In this document: one piece after another, positions 17,941 to 26,429 of the stretch
Position numbering within the stretch: the stretch's first letter is position 1
Layout of the letters: every line of letters begins with the position of its first letter
Source of the DNA: Amniculibacterium aquaticum
GTDB lineage: Bacteria; Bacteroidota; Bacteroidia; Flavobacteriales; Weeksellaceae
NCBI RefSeq assembly: GCF_003852705.1
Contig: NZ_REFA01000006.1
Coordinates: forward strand, 49,282 to 113,281
Length of the DNA: 64,000 nucleotides
Direction: 5' to 3'
Translations under genes and position numbers: made by a program
The notes under the pieces: generated by a model
What the model saw: only the letters and a program-made list of their open reading frames with translations
Databases searched by the model: none
What the model was told of the DNA's origin: nothing

Positions 17941-18579
17941 ATGAGTACACAAACTATTAAAAATTTATCATTGAGCCTTATGGCCATGCTATTAACCTTT
18001 TCTTGCTCTAGATCTTCTGATAATGAAGATGTTAAATCGGAATCGACGGTGCTGACAACGGTGACCCACAAAAATATCCATGCTCCACAATCCGGTGGAC
18101 AGGGGCAACCTGTAAGTGGAGAATTTACAAAATTTAGTTTTTCAGCCAATGCCGTGGTTACCAATGACCAATGGGATGTAGCATTCAGAGGGACTTCCAT
18201 AGTCATAAATGGGGGCACTGCAATCGGACTTGCCAACGAACCTACGAGAACAGGAAATGCTTCAGTAAGCATGGTGAGCAGTACTTTGGATGCACTAAAA
18301 GCCATTCCTGCTGCTTCTACCTTTAAGCAAGATGCTGCCAATACCTATGCCATCCCGACAGGAAGCGGAAACGGGTGGTACAACTACAATCCTACCAATC
18401 ACATGATTTCTCCTGTCCCGGGGAAAATATTCGTTGTGAAAACACACGACGGTAAGTATGTGAAATTCGAAATAATTAGTTTTTATAAAGACGCTCCGGC
18501 AAGTCCAGATCCTTTGACAACGCCATCTAACTACTATTCTTTACGGTTTGTGATGACCTCACAAAGTAGTGGATTTTAA
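17941..18579 (+). CDS. HmuY-family haem-binding lipoprotein
   Basis: 212 residues with lipobox TFSC (Cys22). The body has the HmuY hallmark segment NDQWDVAFRG near residues 76-85 and a later NYYSLRFVM strand. In Porphyromonas, HmuY lies on the surface and takes haem from host proteins, passing it to a TonB receptor; here the receptor gene is 18 bases upstream, which supports the same partnership. The axial histidines of P. gingivalis HmuY are not obviously conserved, so the ligand may differ. Ends at a strong terminator. Confidence 0.85.
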   Translation: MSTQTIKNLSLSLMAMLLTFSCSRSSDNEDVKSESTVLTTVTHKNIHAPQSGGQGQPVSGEFTKFSFSANAVVTNDQWDVAFRGTSIVINGGTAIGLANEPTRTGNASVSMVSSTLDALKAIPAASTFKQDAANTYAIPTGSGNGWYNYNPTNHMISPVPGKIFVVKTHDGKYVKFEIISFYKDAPASPDPLTTPSNYYSLRFVMTSQSSGF

Positions 18580-18608
18580 GTGTATCATTAATTTACTTTT
18601 TTCAAATG

Positions 18609-18643
18609 CATCCGAGTTGTTTACAATTCGGATGTTTTTTTTT
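18609..18643 (+). terminator. Terminator of haem-uptake operon
   Basis: 11-bp stem (CATCCGAGTTG / CAATTCGGATG, one G-T pair) with TTTA loop (18609-18634), then nine T. Confidence 0.9.
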
Positions 18644-18678
18644 GAATTTTATTGTACTTTTAGTATAAAATTTTCAGC

Positions 18679-19692
18679 ATGGATTTCCAACTTACAATCA
18701 CTCAAAATATTGTTTTGTTTCTTTTTTCGGCAGTACTCATTTGGTTTTTTTGCAATAAACTGTCCACAATTGTCGATTTTATTGATGACGAATTTCATCT
18801 AGGAGCCGCATTTGGTGGTACCATCATGCTGGCAATAGTAACCAACCTTCCCGAAATAGCCATTGCAATAAACGGTGCTGTTAAAGGTACAATCGATGTG
18901 GCGGTAGGTAATGTTTTGGGCGGCATTGCCATTCAGTCGGCCCTATTGATTTTGTTTGATTTTGCATCCAGAAAACACGATAAAAAACCTCTCTCCACAC
19001 TTACCAGCTCAGAAACAGGACTGTTGCAAGGTCTTTTTTTGGTAGGCATTTTGTGTATGGTCATGGTGGGGAAACAATTTCCTGAAAATTTTATTTTTTC
19101 CAGAACCACACCTCCCGAATTGTTGATTGTTGCCTTGTGGATTACCAGTATTTTGGCCATGAAAAAATTTCAAAAATTCAATCCCAAAACTCCGATTGTG
19201 GAAGTTAAAAAAACGACGAAACTCAATAAGAAATCTGCCGTGATAGGACTGTTATTCATCTCAATGATTGTTTTGATTTTTGGGGTGGTTTTAGAAAATA
19301 CCAGTTCGGCAATAGCTTCGTATTATAAAATAGACGGGGTGATATTTGGGGCAACCGTACTGGCTTTGGTGACTTCATTACCGGAGATTTCTGGTGGTTT
19401 GGCTTTTGTGAAAAACAAATCGTACACGCCCATTATCGATGATATTTTTGGTGGAAATGCCTTTTTGCCCACTTTGTTTTTGCCCATGATTTGGATCACC
19501 AATTCGGCCATTTTACCCAAAACCCAATCGGTCAATCTTTATTTAACTGCAGTAGCAATGCTTATTACACTCATTTACATTATAGGGATGGTCATCAAAT
19601 CCAGGAAACGATATTTCGGAATGGGAGTCGATTCTTGGGTGGCTTTGCTCATCTATTCGCTTTCCGTTATTGGATTGTTTTTTATAGCATAG
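18679..19692 (+). CDS. Cation/Ca2+ exchanger family (CaCA) membrane protein
   Basis: 337 residues with about ten hydrophobic helices in two related halves. Each half has the alpha-repeat of sodium/calcium exchangers: first GGTIMLAIVTNLPEIAIAI with GNVLGG (about 50-85), second GATVLALVTSLPEISGGLAF with DDIFGGNAF (about 220-260). The Glu after Pro in each LPE is the ion-binding acid in the family. The protein probably swaps Ca2+ or another cation against Na+ or H+ across the inner membrane. The gene converges with the K+ channel gene, ten bases apart, with no terminator seen. Confidence 0.85.
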   Translation: MDFQLTITQNIVLFLFSAVLIWFFCNKLSTIVDFIDDEFHLGAAFGGTIMLAIVTNLPEIAIAINGAVKGTIDVAVGNVLGGIAIQSALLILFDFASRKHDKKPLSTLTSSETGLLQGLFLVGILCMVMVGKQFPENFIFSRTTPPELLIVALWITSILAMKKFQKFNPKTPIVEVKKTTKLNKKSAVIGLLFISMIVLIFGVVLENTSSAIASYYKIDGVIFGATVLALVTSLPEISGGLAFVKNKSYTPIIDDIFGGNAFLPTLFLPMIWITNSAILPKTQSVNLYLTAVAMLITLIYIIGMVIKSRKRYFGMGVDSWVALLIYSLSVIGLFFIA

Positions 19693-19702
19693 CAACAGTA
19701 GT

Positions 19703-20524
19703 TTAAAATTTTTTACCACAATTTTTACAAAAATTTGCATCTTCTTCATTGTCAGCATCGCATTGTGAACAGTGTCTTTTGTTCATGCTGTGTCTAAATT
19801 CTGAAGTCATAATCCCCGTAGGAACTGCAATGATGCTGTAACCCGCCAGCATGATGATGATGGACAAAAACTTGCCCAATGGTGTAGACGGTGAGACATC
19901 TCCATAACCTACCGTAGTAATGGTTACCGTTGCCCAATAGATGCTTTGTGGTATGCTTTCGAAACCGTTTTTTCCTTCTTCAACCACATACATAATCGAT
20001 CCCATTAAAATTATGAAAACCGCGATGAACAAAAGGAAAATATAAATTTTTCTGGATGAATTTTTCAGTGCCGAAACAATGTATCGTCCATCGTGCATGT
20101 AATCGGCAAGGTTGAAAATTCTGAAAATCCTGAGCATTCTGAGCATCCTGATGATCACGAAATAATGCAAAACAGGGAAAAATAAACTCAAATAAAAAGG
20201 TATGATGGAAAGGAAATCGATAATCCCAAAAGGCGAAAGGATATACTCTCGTTTGTCTTTTATGGAAAAAATTCTTAAAAAATATTCTATGGTGAAGAGT
20301 ATCGTAATTAGAAATTCGATGATGAAAAAAGCTTTGTGATACTTGATGTCCAAAGAAGGTACAGTCTCCAACATGACCAATCCGGTACTGATGATGATAA
20401 GCACCAACAAGGTGATGTCAAAGATTTTTCCGGCTTTGGTGTTGGCAAAATAAATCGTTCTGTAGATTTTCTTTAAAGTTGGATTTTTTACCGGTCGCAA
20501 ATCGTATTCGGGCTTTATCATCAA
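19703..20524 (-). CDS. Voltage-gated-like K+ channel with C-terminal zinc ribbon
   Basis: 273 residues, six membrane helices as in Kv channels. The selectivity filter TVGYGD is intact, with the pore helix before it (QSIYWATVTITTVGYGDVSP). The S4 region has regular basic residues (RMLRMLRIFRIF), so voltage sensing is plausible. After S6 comes a short soluble tail with CSQC, ten residues, CKNC: a zinc ribbon, unusual for a channel. Works as a K+ channel in the inner membrane; the ribbon may be a redox or metal sensor or an assembly contact (inference). The N-terminal 35 residues are cytoplasmic and basic. Confidence 0.9.
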   Translation of the reverse strand: MMIKPEYDLRPVKNPTLKKIYRTIYFANTKAGKIFDITLLVLIIISTGLVMLETVPSLDIKYHKAFFIIEFLITILFTIEYFLRIFSIKDKREYILSPFGIIDFLSIIPFYLSLFFPVLHYFVIIRMLRMLRIFRIFNLADYMHDGRYIVSALKNSSRKIYIFLLFIAVFIILMGSIMYVVEEGKNGFESIPQSIYWATVTITTVGYGDVSPSTPLGKFLSIIIMLAGYSIIAVPTGIMTSEFRHSMNKRHCSQCDADNEEDANFCKNCGKKF

Positions 20525-20563
20525 TACAAAATTTGGGGCTAAGATACTGAATAATATACGATT

Positions 20564-22189
20564 TTAAGGCTTTTTGATGTGAAGCAAAATTTGGTTCAGA
20601 TGCATCATTTCTTCACGGTTCAGTTTCTTCCAAACAAAGCCACTTTTTAATCCGTTTCCGTTCAATTGTGGAAAAATTCCTGCATCATAATATTCCTGAA
20701 TGTATGCTGTAGAAATAGACGGTACGGGGGTGTCGAAATTGTAAGGGTAGTCTTTAGAAACATGAAAAGTTAAATTTCCGAGGCTAAAAGTTTGGTAATT
20801 TTTCAGTTCAAAATAAACCGGATGCAAGAGTTGATCTTTTTCGAATCCTGTTAAAAAATAGCCCAATTTGAACGATGGAATCTGGGTTTGTATGATCTTT
20901 GGAAAAGATAAAATCAGAAAAATAAATACAGAGCACAGTCCCATTATTACGGTGGATGTTTTTTTGCTAATGGTATTTTGAAATAATAGATAGAATATCA
21001 CAAAATACAGTTCTAAAAAGAAACGGTACTGTGCAGAAAATGCCAATACAAAAATGGTTTTTATCAGAATGCAGATGTACAAAATCCAGATGATTTTCTT
21101 TTTTTGTTTAATTGTAAATAAGGTAAATAGAACCAAACTCAGCATAAACAATAGATGAATTTTGGATTTTATACCTTCCAAGAACAACCAGTTTTTTACC
21201 TTTTCTGTAAAAGTGAATTTTTGTATTTCCTGAAAACTGAATTGCATGTCAAAAGTTTTTTCTACAGCCACTTTAGCCGATGTTTTCATGATTTCGCTAT
21301 TGGGTTTCCAACTGAAGTTTAAATCTAAAAAATCGATTGGAAAAATGGGATAACCGAAACAATATACATTTTTCACGAGAAATAAAACCAAAACAAATAC
21401 TCCGGGAAGGATGAATTTGAAATGAGATTTTAGAATGAAAAATCCATAAAAAAATGCAAACAGTGGCAACCAAATTACCGTTGGTTTTATGCTGAAAACC
21501 CAAATGGATAGGGCGAAAATTAGGGTTGCATTTTTGTTTTTGTCTAGAAATTCATTTAACAATAGCAAAGAAAATGCAAGTACTGGAAGATCTGGACTTG
21601 GCGATTGTATAAAGAGAAATAAAAACGGTAAGAAAACCATGTGTGTCCATGATTTTTTCTCGAAAATATAGAAAATATAGACCAATAAAACCAAACCGTT
21701 GATGCGCAAATAGAGATCCGAAATATGGCTGAAGCCGGCTTGAAAAATGTGCCAAATGGACATTTGACCCAAGATCAAATCCAAATTGCCGATTCCTTTG
21801 ACCAAGCCAAATTTTGAAATCCAATTTATGGTGGGAACATAATATCCAAAATGATCCAGAATAAAAGGGTAGAAGCTGGAGAACAAACAGACTAAAAATA
21901 GGGTGAAATAAAATAAAATATTTTGGTTTTTAAGGAAATTCCACCCTTCTTTCCACATTTTGTTTAGATATAAAGAAGCATATCCCAACAGCAAAGTGCT
22001 TATTTCTACATAAATATTTAGCGGAATGAAAAATGAAAGCACCGTCCAGACCAGCGATGTCGCAACAATACCCAACACGATTTTTGAGCTGATTCCGGGA
22101 TATAAAGTTCCGAATTTTAGGCTCACAACATGACCAATCCCCAGAAGGCAAGGGATCAATAGGATAAAGGAAAAGAGTTGATAGGCCAT
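20564..22189 (-). CDS. Large polytopic membrane protein, glycosyltransferase-like
   Basis: 541 residues, at least ten membrane helices filling the N-terminal 440 residues and a soluble C-terminal domain of about 100 (from near FPKIIQTQIPSFKLGY). The architecture recalls the LIC_10190-type and GT-C-like membrane proteins that accompany polysaccharide or lipoprotein glycosylation genes, but I can see no diagnostic catalytic motif. Neighbours (K+ channel, coiled-coil protein) give no pathway. Start ATG at 22187-22189, just before a terminator hairpin of the upstream gene. Confidence 0.55.
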   Translation of the reverse strand: MAYQLFSFILLIPCLLGIGHVVSLKFGTLYPGISSKIVLGIVATSLVWTVLSFFIPLNIYVEISTLLLGYASLYLNKMWKEGWNFLKNQNILFYFTLFLVCLFSSFYPFILDHFGYYVPTINWISKFGLVKGIGNLDLILGQMSIWHIFQAGFSHISDLYLRINGLVLLVYIFYIFEKKSWTHMVFLPFLFLFIQSPSPDLPVLAFSLLLLNEFLDKNKNATLIFALSIWVFSIKPTVIWLPLFAFFYGFFILKSHFKFILPGVFVLVLFLVKNVYCFGYPIFPIDFLDLNFSWKPNSEIMKTSAKVAVEKTFDMQFSFQEIQKFTFTEKVKNWLFLEGIKSKIHLLFMLSLVLFTLFTIKQKKKIIWILYICILIKTIFVLAFSAQYRFFLELYFVIFYLLFQNTISKKTSTVIMGLCSVFIFLILSFPKIIQTQIPSFKLGYFLTGFEKDQLLHPVYFELKNYQTFSLGNLTFHVSKDYPYNFDTPVPSISTAYIQEYYDAGIFPQLNGNGLKSGFVWKKLNREEMMHLNQILLHIKKP

Positions 22190-22192
22190 AAA

Positions 22193-22225
22193 AAAAAGAA
22201 TGTTTAAAAATAAACATTCTTTTTT
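22193..22225 (-). terminator. Terminator of the coiled-coil gene
   Basis: Stem AAAAGAATGTTTA (22194-22206) / TAAACATTCTTTT (22211-22223) with a 4-base A loop; the minus strand continues into T. It sits between the coiled-coil gene and the 541-residue membrane protein. Confidence 0.75.
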
Positions 22226-22247
22226 AGGATTAAAAATTTTTAATCTT

Positions 22248-22751
22248 TTATCTTAATTTGTTCAATGCTCTTTGCGCATCGTCAACTTCATTTTGAAGTT
22301 TTTTGATGGTTATTTTTTGCTTAGAGATTTTACTTTTTGCTTTGTTGATATCATTAGGACTTAATTTTCCTTTGGAGATGTCCTTTTCAAGTTTAACCTC
22401 CATATCGGTAAGCCTTTCGGTTTCTTTACTTAGTTTTTTGGTGTATTTATCGAAGTTGCTCTTTGCCTTTTCCGTTTTTTTAATGGCTTTTTCGCTCTCT
22501 CGTTTTGCTTTTTCAAGTTTCTTTTCAGCTTTTCGCCTTTCTTTTTCAGCTTTTTCTAATTTTCTTTGTGCTTCTTTTTTTTCTTTTTCAATCTTTTTTT
22601 CAGCTTCTAATCTTTTTTTAGCCAATTCTTCTTCAGAAATACTATTTAATTTGTTTTGAGTGCTGTCAATAACCGTTTGTGTAGTTGTTATTTGAGCATT
22701 GAAATTTGAAAATGCTAAAGTGCACAGTCCGATAAAAAATAATTTTCTCAT
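22248..22751 (-). CDS. Secreted coiled-coil protein
   Basis: 167 residues from the ATG at 22749-22751. A longer reading frame upstream would run through the tRNA-Cys gene and is rejected. A signal peptide ends near N-F-N-A-Q (residue 20). From about residue 40 to 165 the sequence is almost only Lys, Glu, Ala, Arg and Leu in heptads (EAEKKIEKEKKEAQRKLEKA and so on): a long continuous coiled coil, likely periplasmic. Role unknown; a spacer or scaffold in the envelope is a guess. Confidence 0.7.
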   Translation of the reverse strand: MRKLFFIGLCTLAFSNFNAQITTTQTVIDSTQNKLNSISEEELAKKRLEAEKKIEKEKKEAQRKLEKAEKERRKAEKKLEKAKRESEKAIKKTEKAKSNFDKYTKKLSKETERLTDMEVKLEKDISKGKLSPNDINKAKSKISKQKITIKKLQNEVDDAQRALNKLR

Positions 22752-22783
22752 TTGTCCGTGTTTTAAAATGATGATAAATAGAA

Positions 22784-22815
22784 TAAAAAAAGCATCCATA
22801 TTCTGAATGCTTTTT
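22784..22815 (-). terminator. Terminator after tRNA-Cys
   Basis: Arms AAAAAGCAT (22787-22795) and ATGCTTTTT (22807-22815) around an 11-base loop. On the minus strand the hairpin follows the tRNA 3' end by one base and runs into T. Confidence 0.75.
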
Positions 22816-22816
22816 G

Positions 22817-22887
22817 AGGTGCCTAGCGGATTCGAACCGCTGTAGATGGTGTTGCAGACCACTGCCTAGCCGCTCGGCCAAAGCACC
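22817..22887 (-). tRNA. tRNA-Cys (GCA)
   Basis: 71 bases. Acceptor arms GGTGCTT / AGGCACC pair (one G-T), the anticodon stem GTGGT / ACCAT encloses the loop CTGCAAC with anticodon GCA, and the T arm has GGTTCGAATCC. The base after the acceptor stem is T (U73), the usual discriminator for cysteine. CCA is not encoded. A promoter element lies 18 bases upstream and a hairpin terminator follows directly. Confidence 0.95.
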
Positions 22888-22904
22888 GTTTTTCTTTATG
22901 GGTG

Positions 22905-22912
22905 CAAATATA
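22905..22912 (-). promoter_or_regulatory. Promoter -7 element of tRNA-Cys
   Basis: Minus-strand TATATTTG, an exact match to TAnnTTTG, 18 bases before the mature tRNA 5' end. Confidence 0.55.
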
Positions 22913-22988
22913 ATAAGTTTTTGCACATTAAAAAAATATTTTTCAAGATTTAATTTTTATTTTTTTTCTGATTTTATTAGGGTTTGTC

Positions 22989-24344
22989 CTAATCTTTTGT
23001 GTTGTTGAGGGTTAGCTTAAGCTCGGCTTCTGTTTTTACCAAAACCATGATGTTGCTTTCTGTTAAATCGATCTCATTGGGTTGAATGGAATACACCGTT
23101 CCCGACATCAAAAGTCCGTTCGGATAGCTTTTGTTGAAGCTTTCTTCAATGGATTTTTTAGCATTGTTCTCCATTTCATCCGTAGGGATGCCGTACTCTT
23201 GCTCGATGGTATTGATGATTTTACTTTTGAATAACAGGGATGCTGTTTTGTGTAAAATATTGTGGGTTTTCAACTTGAATTTTGTATCCGTCAGTACAAT
23301 TTTTCTTTTTTCAGCATCGTATTTTGGGAGTCCACTGATCAGGATTTTACCGTTTATTGCCCCTTCGGTATCGGCATCAATCGTGATTTTATCGTTTTCA
23401 TTTTTTACAGAAATAGCAGTGATTTTTATTTTGTCGTTTCTAAAGTCAAATTCTTTGTTCAGGAATTGCTTTTCGGCGATGGCATTGGCTTCTGTAATTG
23501 GGATTTGTGCCGTGGTCATCAATTGGAATTTTTTGTTCGGAATGTCGGCCAATTCCAGAGGCGAAAGTGTTTTGATTGCAGGGTTTTCACTCGGTTTTTC
23601 ACCTACGAAAGTTTCAGAAATTAGGTTGATTCCGATGGTGGTTTGTATCTCGTCTTTGTAAAATTTTAACGGCGAAAGATTAATTTTTTGTGGGCTAACT
23701 TTCAGCCAAGTGTTGTATTCTTTATTGATCAGCATGGGTTGTTGAAAAGAATTCCAAGCCTCCAAAATATTTTTTTGAAAGTTCAGTTCTTTGCCCATTT
23801 GCATATCGATGGTAGAGCAGATTTTTTCTTGTTCTTTTTTCAAACTTTTTTCAACCAATGGTGTAATGGGAATTTTTACTGAACCAAAATCCAAGACGGG
23901 TTTTTGCACCCATTTGTATCCATTGGCCTTGGTTTTTGTAGCAATACCCCAGTTTTTTGTTAGGATAATGTCGGTGTTGAAGTACATCACAGTTTCAAAC
24001 GAGGTGGATTGATAATGATAGACTCCTAAAGTTCCGATACCTTTTTCGGCCCATATTTTAAGAGGAACTTCCACCAGAAAATTTTGCGCAGTTCCCGCAA
24101 CCAGACGGATGTTTCGGGTTTTCCAAACTTTTATTTTGAATTGGTCGTTGTCGTTGTCCAAAAAAGAATTGTCTTCGTACAAAAGATCTTTAGTACTGTT
24201 ATTTACAATTTTATTGAGCTCCACCAATGGAATTCGCATCGGGATGTTCAGGCTGGAAGCTACTTTTGGAAAGGTCTTGTTGGTCCATTGCCCAAAGGCA
24301 AAAGAATAACTTAACAAAAACGAAACGACTAATTTTTTAAGCAT
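22989..24344 (-). CDS. DUF4403 family protein
   Basis: 451 residues from the ATG at 24342-24344; the nine extra residues possible upstream do not belong to the signal peptide (L-K-K then a hydrophobic core, cut near A-F-G-Q). The mature start, LNIPMRIPLVELNKIVN, and the repeated beta-rich units with ...WAEKGIGTLGVYHYQSTSFE fit DUF4403, a family of secreted proteins with TULIP-like lipid-binding folds suggested. Role unknown; it is probably periplasmic. folB follows on the same strand upstream, 36 bases away, without obvious functional link. Confidence 0.75.
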   Translation of the reverse strand: MLKKLVVSFLLSYSFAFGQWTNKTFPKVASSLNIPMRIPLVELNKIVNNSTKDLLYEDNSFLDNDNDQFKIKVWKTRNIRLVAGTAQNFLVEVPLKIWAEKGIGTLGVYHYQSTSFETVMYFNTDIILTKNWGIATKTKANGYKWVQKPVLDFGSVKIPITPLVEKSLKKEQEKICSTIDMQMGKELNFQKNILEAWNSFQQPMLINKEYNTWLKVSPQKINLSPLKFYKDEIQTTIGINLISETFVGEKPSENPAIKTLSPLELADIPNKKFQLMTTAQIPITEANAIAEKQFLNKEFDFRNDKIKITAISVKNENDKITIDADTEGAINGKILISGLPKYDAEKRKIVLTDTKFKLKTHNILHKTASLLFKSKIINTIEQEYGIPTDEMENNAKKSIEESFNKSYPNGLLMSGTVYSIQPNEIDLTESNIMVLVKTEAELKLTLNNTKD

Positions 24345-24380
24345 GAAATAATTGTTGTTGATGTTGGACAAGCAAAAATA

Positions 24381-24740
24381 CTACCACGATTGTTCCAACT
24401 CTACAGAAACACCTTTCATTTCGCCTTTCATCGGCGGGTTGGTCTTTGTGATTTTTATCTTGATGAAGGTGATGTTTCCGAATTTTTCATGAATTTTTCT
24501 CAAAATTCTTCCGGCGACATGCTCCAACAATTGCGAGTTGATTTCCATTTCTTGATGAAGGATTTCATTGACCTCGGCATAATTAATGGTGTCATTCAGA
24601 TCATCGCTTTCACTGGCTTTCCAAAGATCGGCATGCAATTCTAAATTGATCAGATAATAAGTGCCAATTTTATTTTCCTCTTCCAAAACTCCATGGTAGG
24701 CGTATATTTTTTTGTCTTCGATGATGATTTTTGAAGTCAT
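24381..24740 (-). CDS. folB: Dihydroneopterin aldolase
   Basis: 119 residues, the normal length. Conserved pieces are all present: YAYHGVLEEENKIG at the N-terminus (with the catalytic Glu area), INYAEV, LLEHVAGRI, and KITKTNPPMKGEMKGVSVELE with the lysine and the tandem prolines. The enzyme splits 7,8-dihydroneopterin to 6-hydroxymethyl-dihydropterin and glycolaldehyde in folate synthesis and works as a cytoplasmic octamer. Downstream of a terminator that closes nadA, so it likely has its own promoter. Confidence 0.93.
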   Translation of the reverse strand: MTSKIIIEDKKIYAYHGVLEEENKIGTYYLINLELHADLWKASESDDLNDTINYAEVNEILHQEMEINSQLLEHVAGRILRKIHEKFGNITFIKIKITKTNPPMKGEMKGVSVELEQSW

Positions 24741-24773
24741 AATTTTTCTGGGTATAAGTTTGAATTTTTGTTT

Positions 24774-24808
24774 AAAAAAGCCTTTCAGAAGATTTCCAAA
24801 AGGCTTTC
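24774..24808 (-). terminator. Terminator after nadA
   Basis: Stem AAAGCCTTT (24777-24785) / AAAGGCTTT (24799-24807); on the minus strand followed by six T. Confidence 0.75.
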
Positions 24809-24828
24809 AATTTTATTCTAAAGAAGGA

Positions 24829-25845
24829 TTATTTTATATTTTTACTAAGATCCATCATGTATTCGATAGGTTTCAGAGCTTTCAGTCTTAGGTCTTCATC
24901 CATCGTGATTTCAGGAAGTTCGTATTTTAGACAAAGATAGAGTTTCTCCATTGTATTTCTCTTCATGAAGAAACATTCGGAACAGTTGCAACTTTCGTCA
25001 AAAACCAATGCTGGGATCAGGGTTTTCTGTGGTGCTCTCTTTTGCATTTCGTGTAGAATACCTTCTTCTGTAGCCACAATAAATTTTTGACACTCGTCTT
25101 TTTCTACATAATTCAACAATGCAGAGGTCGATCCTACAAAATGAGCCAAGTCCAATACTGGAGTTTCACTCTCCGGGTGGGCAATTAATTTTGCATCCGG
25201 ATTATCGGCCAATTGTTGAGCTATTCTTTCCATAGAAAAAGCTTCATGAACGATACAGCTACCGTCCCAAAGTATCATGTCTCTTCCGGTTTTTTTCATA
25301 AGATAGCGGCCTAAATTTTTATCGGGTGCAAAAATAATAGGTCGGTCTGTTGGCAATGCATTGATGATCACTTCTGCATTGGAGCTGGTCACAATCACAT
25401 CGCTTTCGGCTTTGGTTTCGGCGTTGCAGTTGATGTAGGTTGCTACCAAAGCTCCAGGGTGTTGCTCGCGCATTTTTCTAAGTCCTTCGCCGCTGCAATT
25501 ATCCGCCAAGCTACATCCTGCTAGAGTGTCCGGAAGTACGACTTTTTTGCTCGGGTTTAGGATTTTTGCAGCTTCTGCCATGAAATGTACACCACAAAAT
25601 GCAATCATATCGGCCTCGGTTTCTTTGGCTTGCCTTGCCAGTTGCAAAGAATCGCCTAAGAAATCGGCAATGTCTTGAATTTCTGCCGGTTGATAAAAAT
25701 GCGCCAAAATAACTGCATTTTTTTCTTTTTTTAGATCCAATATGGCTTGTTTTAGCTCTTCTCCTTGAGGGATGATCAGGTCTTTGATGTCCAAGAAACC
25801 CTTTACTGGTAGGTTGGATTTTGCTGTATTTATAGTTTCGTTCAT
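24829..25845 (-). CDS. nadA: Quinolinate synthase A
   Basis: 338 residues. Makes quinolinate from iminoaspartate and dihydroxyacetone phosphate in NAD synthesis, using a [4Fe-4S] cluster. Cysteine-bearing conserved segments are visible: FCGVHFMAEAAKIL, LAGCSLADNC, YINCNAETKAESD, WDGSCIVHE and CNCSECFFMKRN; three of these supply the cluster ligands. HFYQPAEIQDIADFLGDSL is the N-terminal substrate-binding motif. The gene follows gmk by 12 bases and yicC-gmk by overlap-like spacing, so it is the last gene of a three-gene operon ending at 24774-24808. nadB and nadC are not in the window. Confidence 0.95.
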   Translation of the reverse strand: MNETINTAKSNLPVKGFLDIKDLIIPQGEELKQAILDLKKEKNAVILAHFYQPAEIQDIADFLGDSLQLARQAKETEADMIAFCGVHFMAEAAKILNPSKKVVLPDTLAGCSLADNCSGEGLRKMREQHPGALVATYINCNAETKAESDVIVTSSNAEVIINALPTDRPIIFAPDKNLGRYLMKKTGRDMILWDGSCIVHEAFSMERIAQQLADNPDAKLIAHPESETPVLDLAHFVGSTSALLNYVEKDECQKFIVATEEGILHEMQKRAPQKTLIPALVFDESCNCSECFFMKRNTMEKLYLCLKYELPEITMDEDLRLKALKPIEYMMDLSKNIK

Positions 25846-25857
25846 GATTTTTATAAA

Positions 25858-26427
25858 TTAATGACGGGTAAATATAAAGTTTTTTATAATCGCTTCCACT
25901 TCTTTTTTAGCATCGTCTAAGATGGTGTTGGTAACGATCGTGTCAAATTGATCTTGGTGCGAAATTTCTTCAGATGCTTTTGCGACACGGGTTTTTATGG
26001 TTTCGGCATCGTCGGTTCCTCTGTGGATCAGTCTTCTTTCCAATTCTTCAATGGACGGTGGCATGATGAAAATGGAACAAGCTTTGTCTCCAAAATATTT
26101 TTTTAGAGCAATACCTCCTTTGACATCCACATCAAAAATTACCGTCTTGTTGTGGCTCCATATTCTTTCGACTTCGGATTTCAGGGTTCCATAATATTTG
26201 TCGGTATAGACTTCTTCAAATTCAACAAAGGCATCTTCGGTAATTTTTTTTCTGAACTCAGCTGGACTGATGAAATAATAGTCTTTTCCGTTGATTTCTT
26301 CGCCTCTTGGAGATCGTGTCGTGCAGGAAATGGAAAATTCCAATTCGGAAATGCAGTCCAAACTGTGTTTTACCAAAGTGGTTTTGCCGCTTCCCGAAGG
26401 TGCCGAAAATATGATGACTTTTCCCAT
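25858..26427 (-). CDS. gmk: Guanylate kinase
   Basis: 189 residues, typical length. The P-loop is SAPSGSGKTTL (residues 7-17), followed by the GMP-binding ISCTTRSPRGEEINGKDYYF and the IFDVDVKGG strand. It phosphorylates GMP to GDP with ATP in the cytoplasm. Start ATG at 26425-26427 is two bases after the stop of yicC, and nadA follows after 12 bases, which makes a yicC-gmk-nadA operon. Confidence 0.96.
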   Translation of the reverse strand: MGKVIIFSAPSGSGKTTLVKHSLDCISELEFSISCTTRSPRGEEINGKDYYFISPAEFRKKITEDAFVEFEEVYTDKYYGTLKSEVERIWSHNKTVIFDVDVKGGIALKKYFGDKACSIFIMPPSIEELERRLIHRGTDDAETIKTRVAKASEEISHQDQFDTIVTNTILDDAKKEVEAIIKNFIFTRH

Positions 26428-26429
26428 TT

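Noticed and set aside
22752..22862. Extended N-terminus of the coiled-coil protein
   Set aside because: The extension would be read through tRNA-Cys and its terminator, and the internal ATG gives a normal signal peptide.
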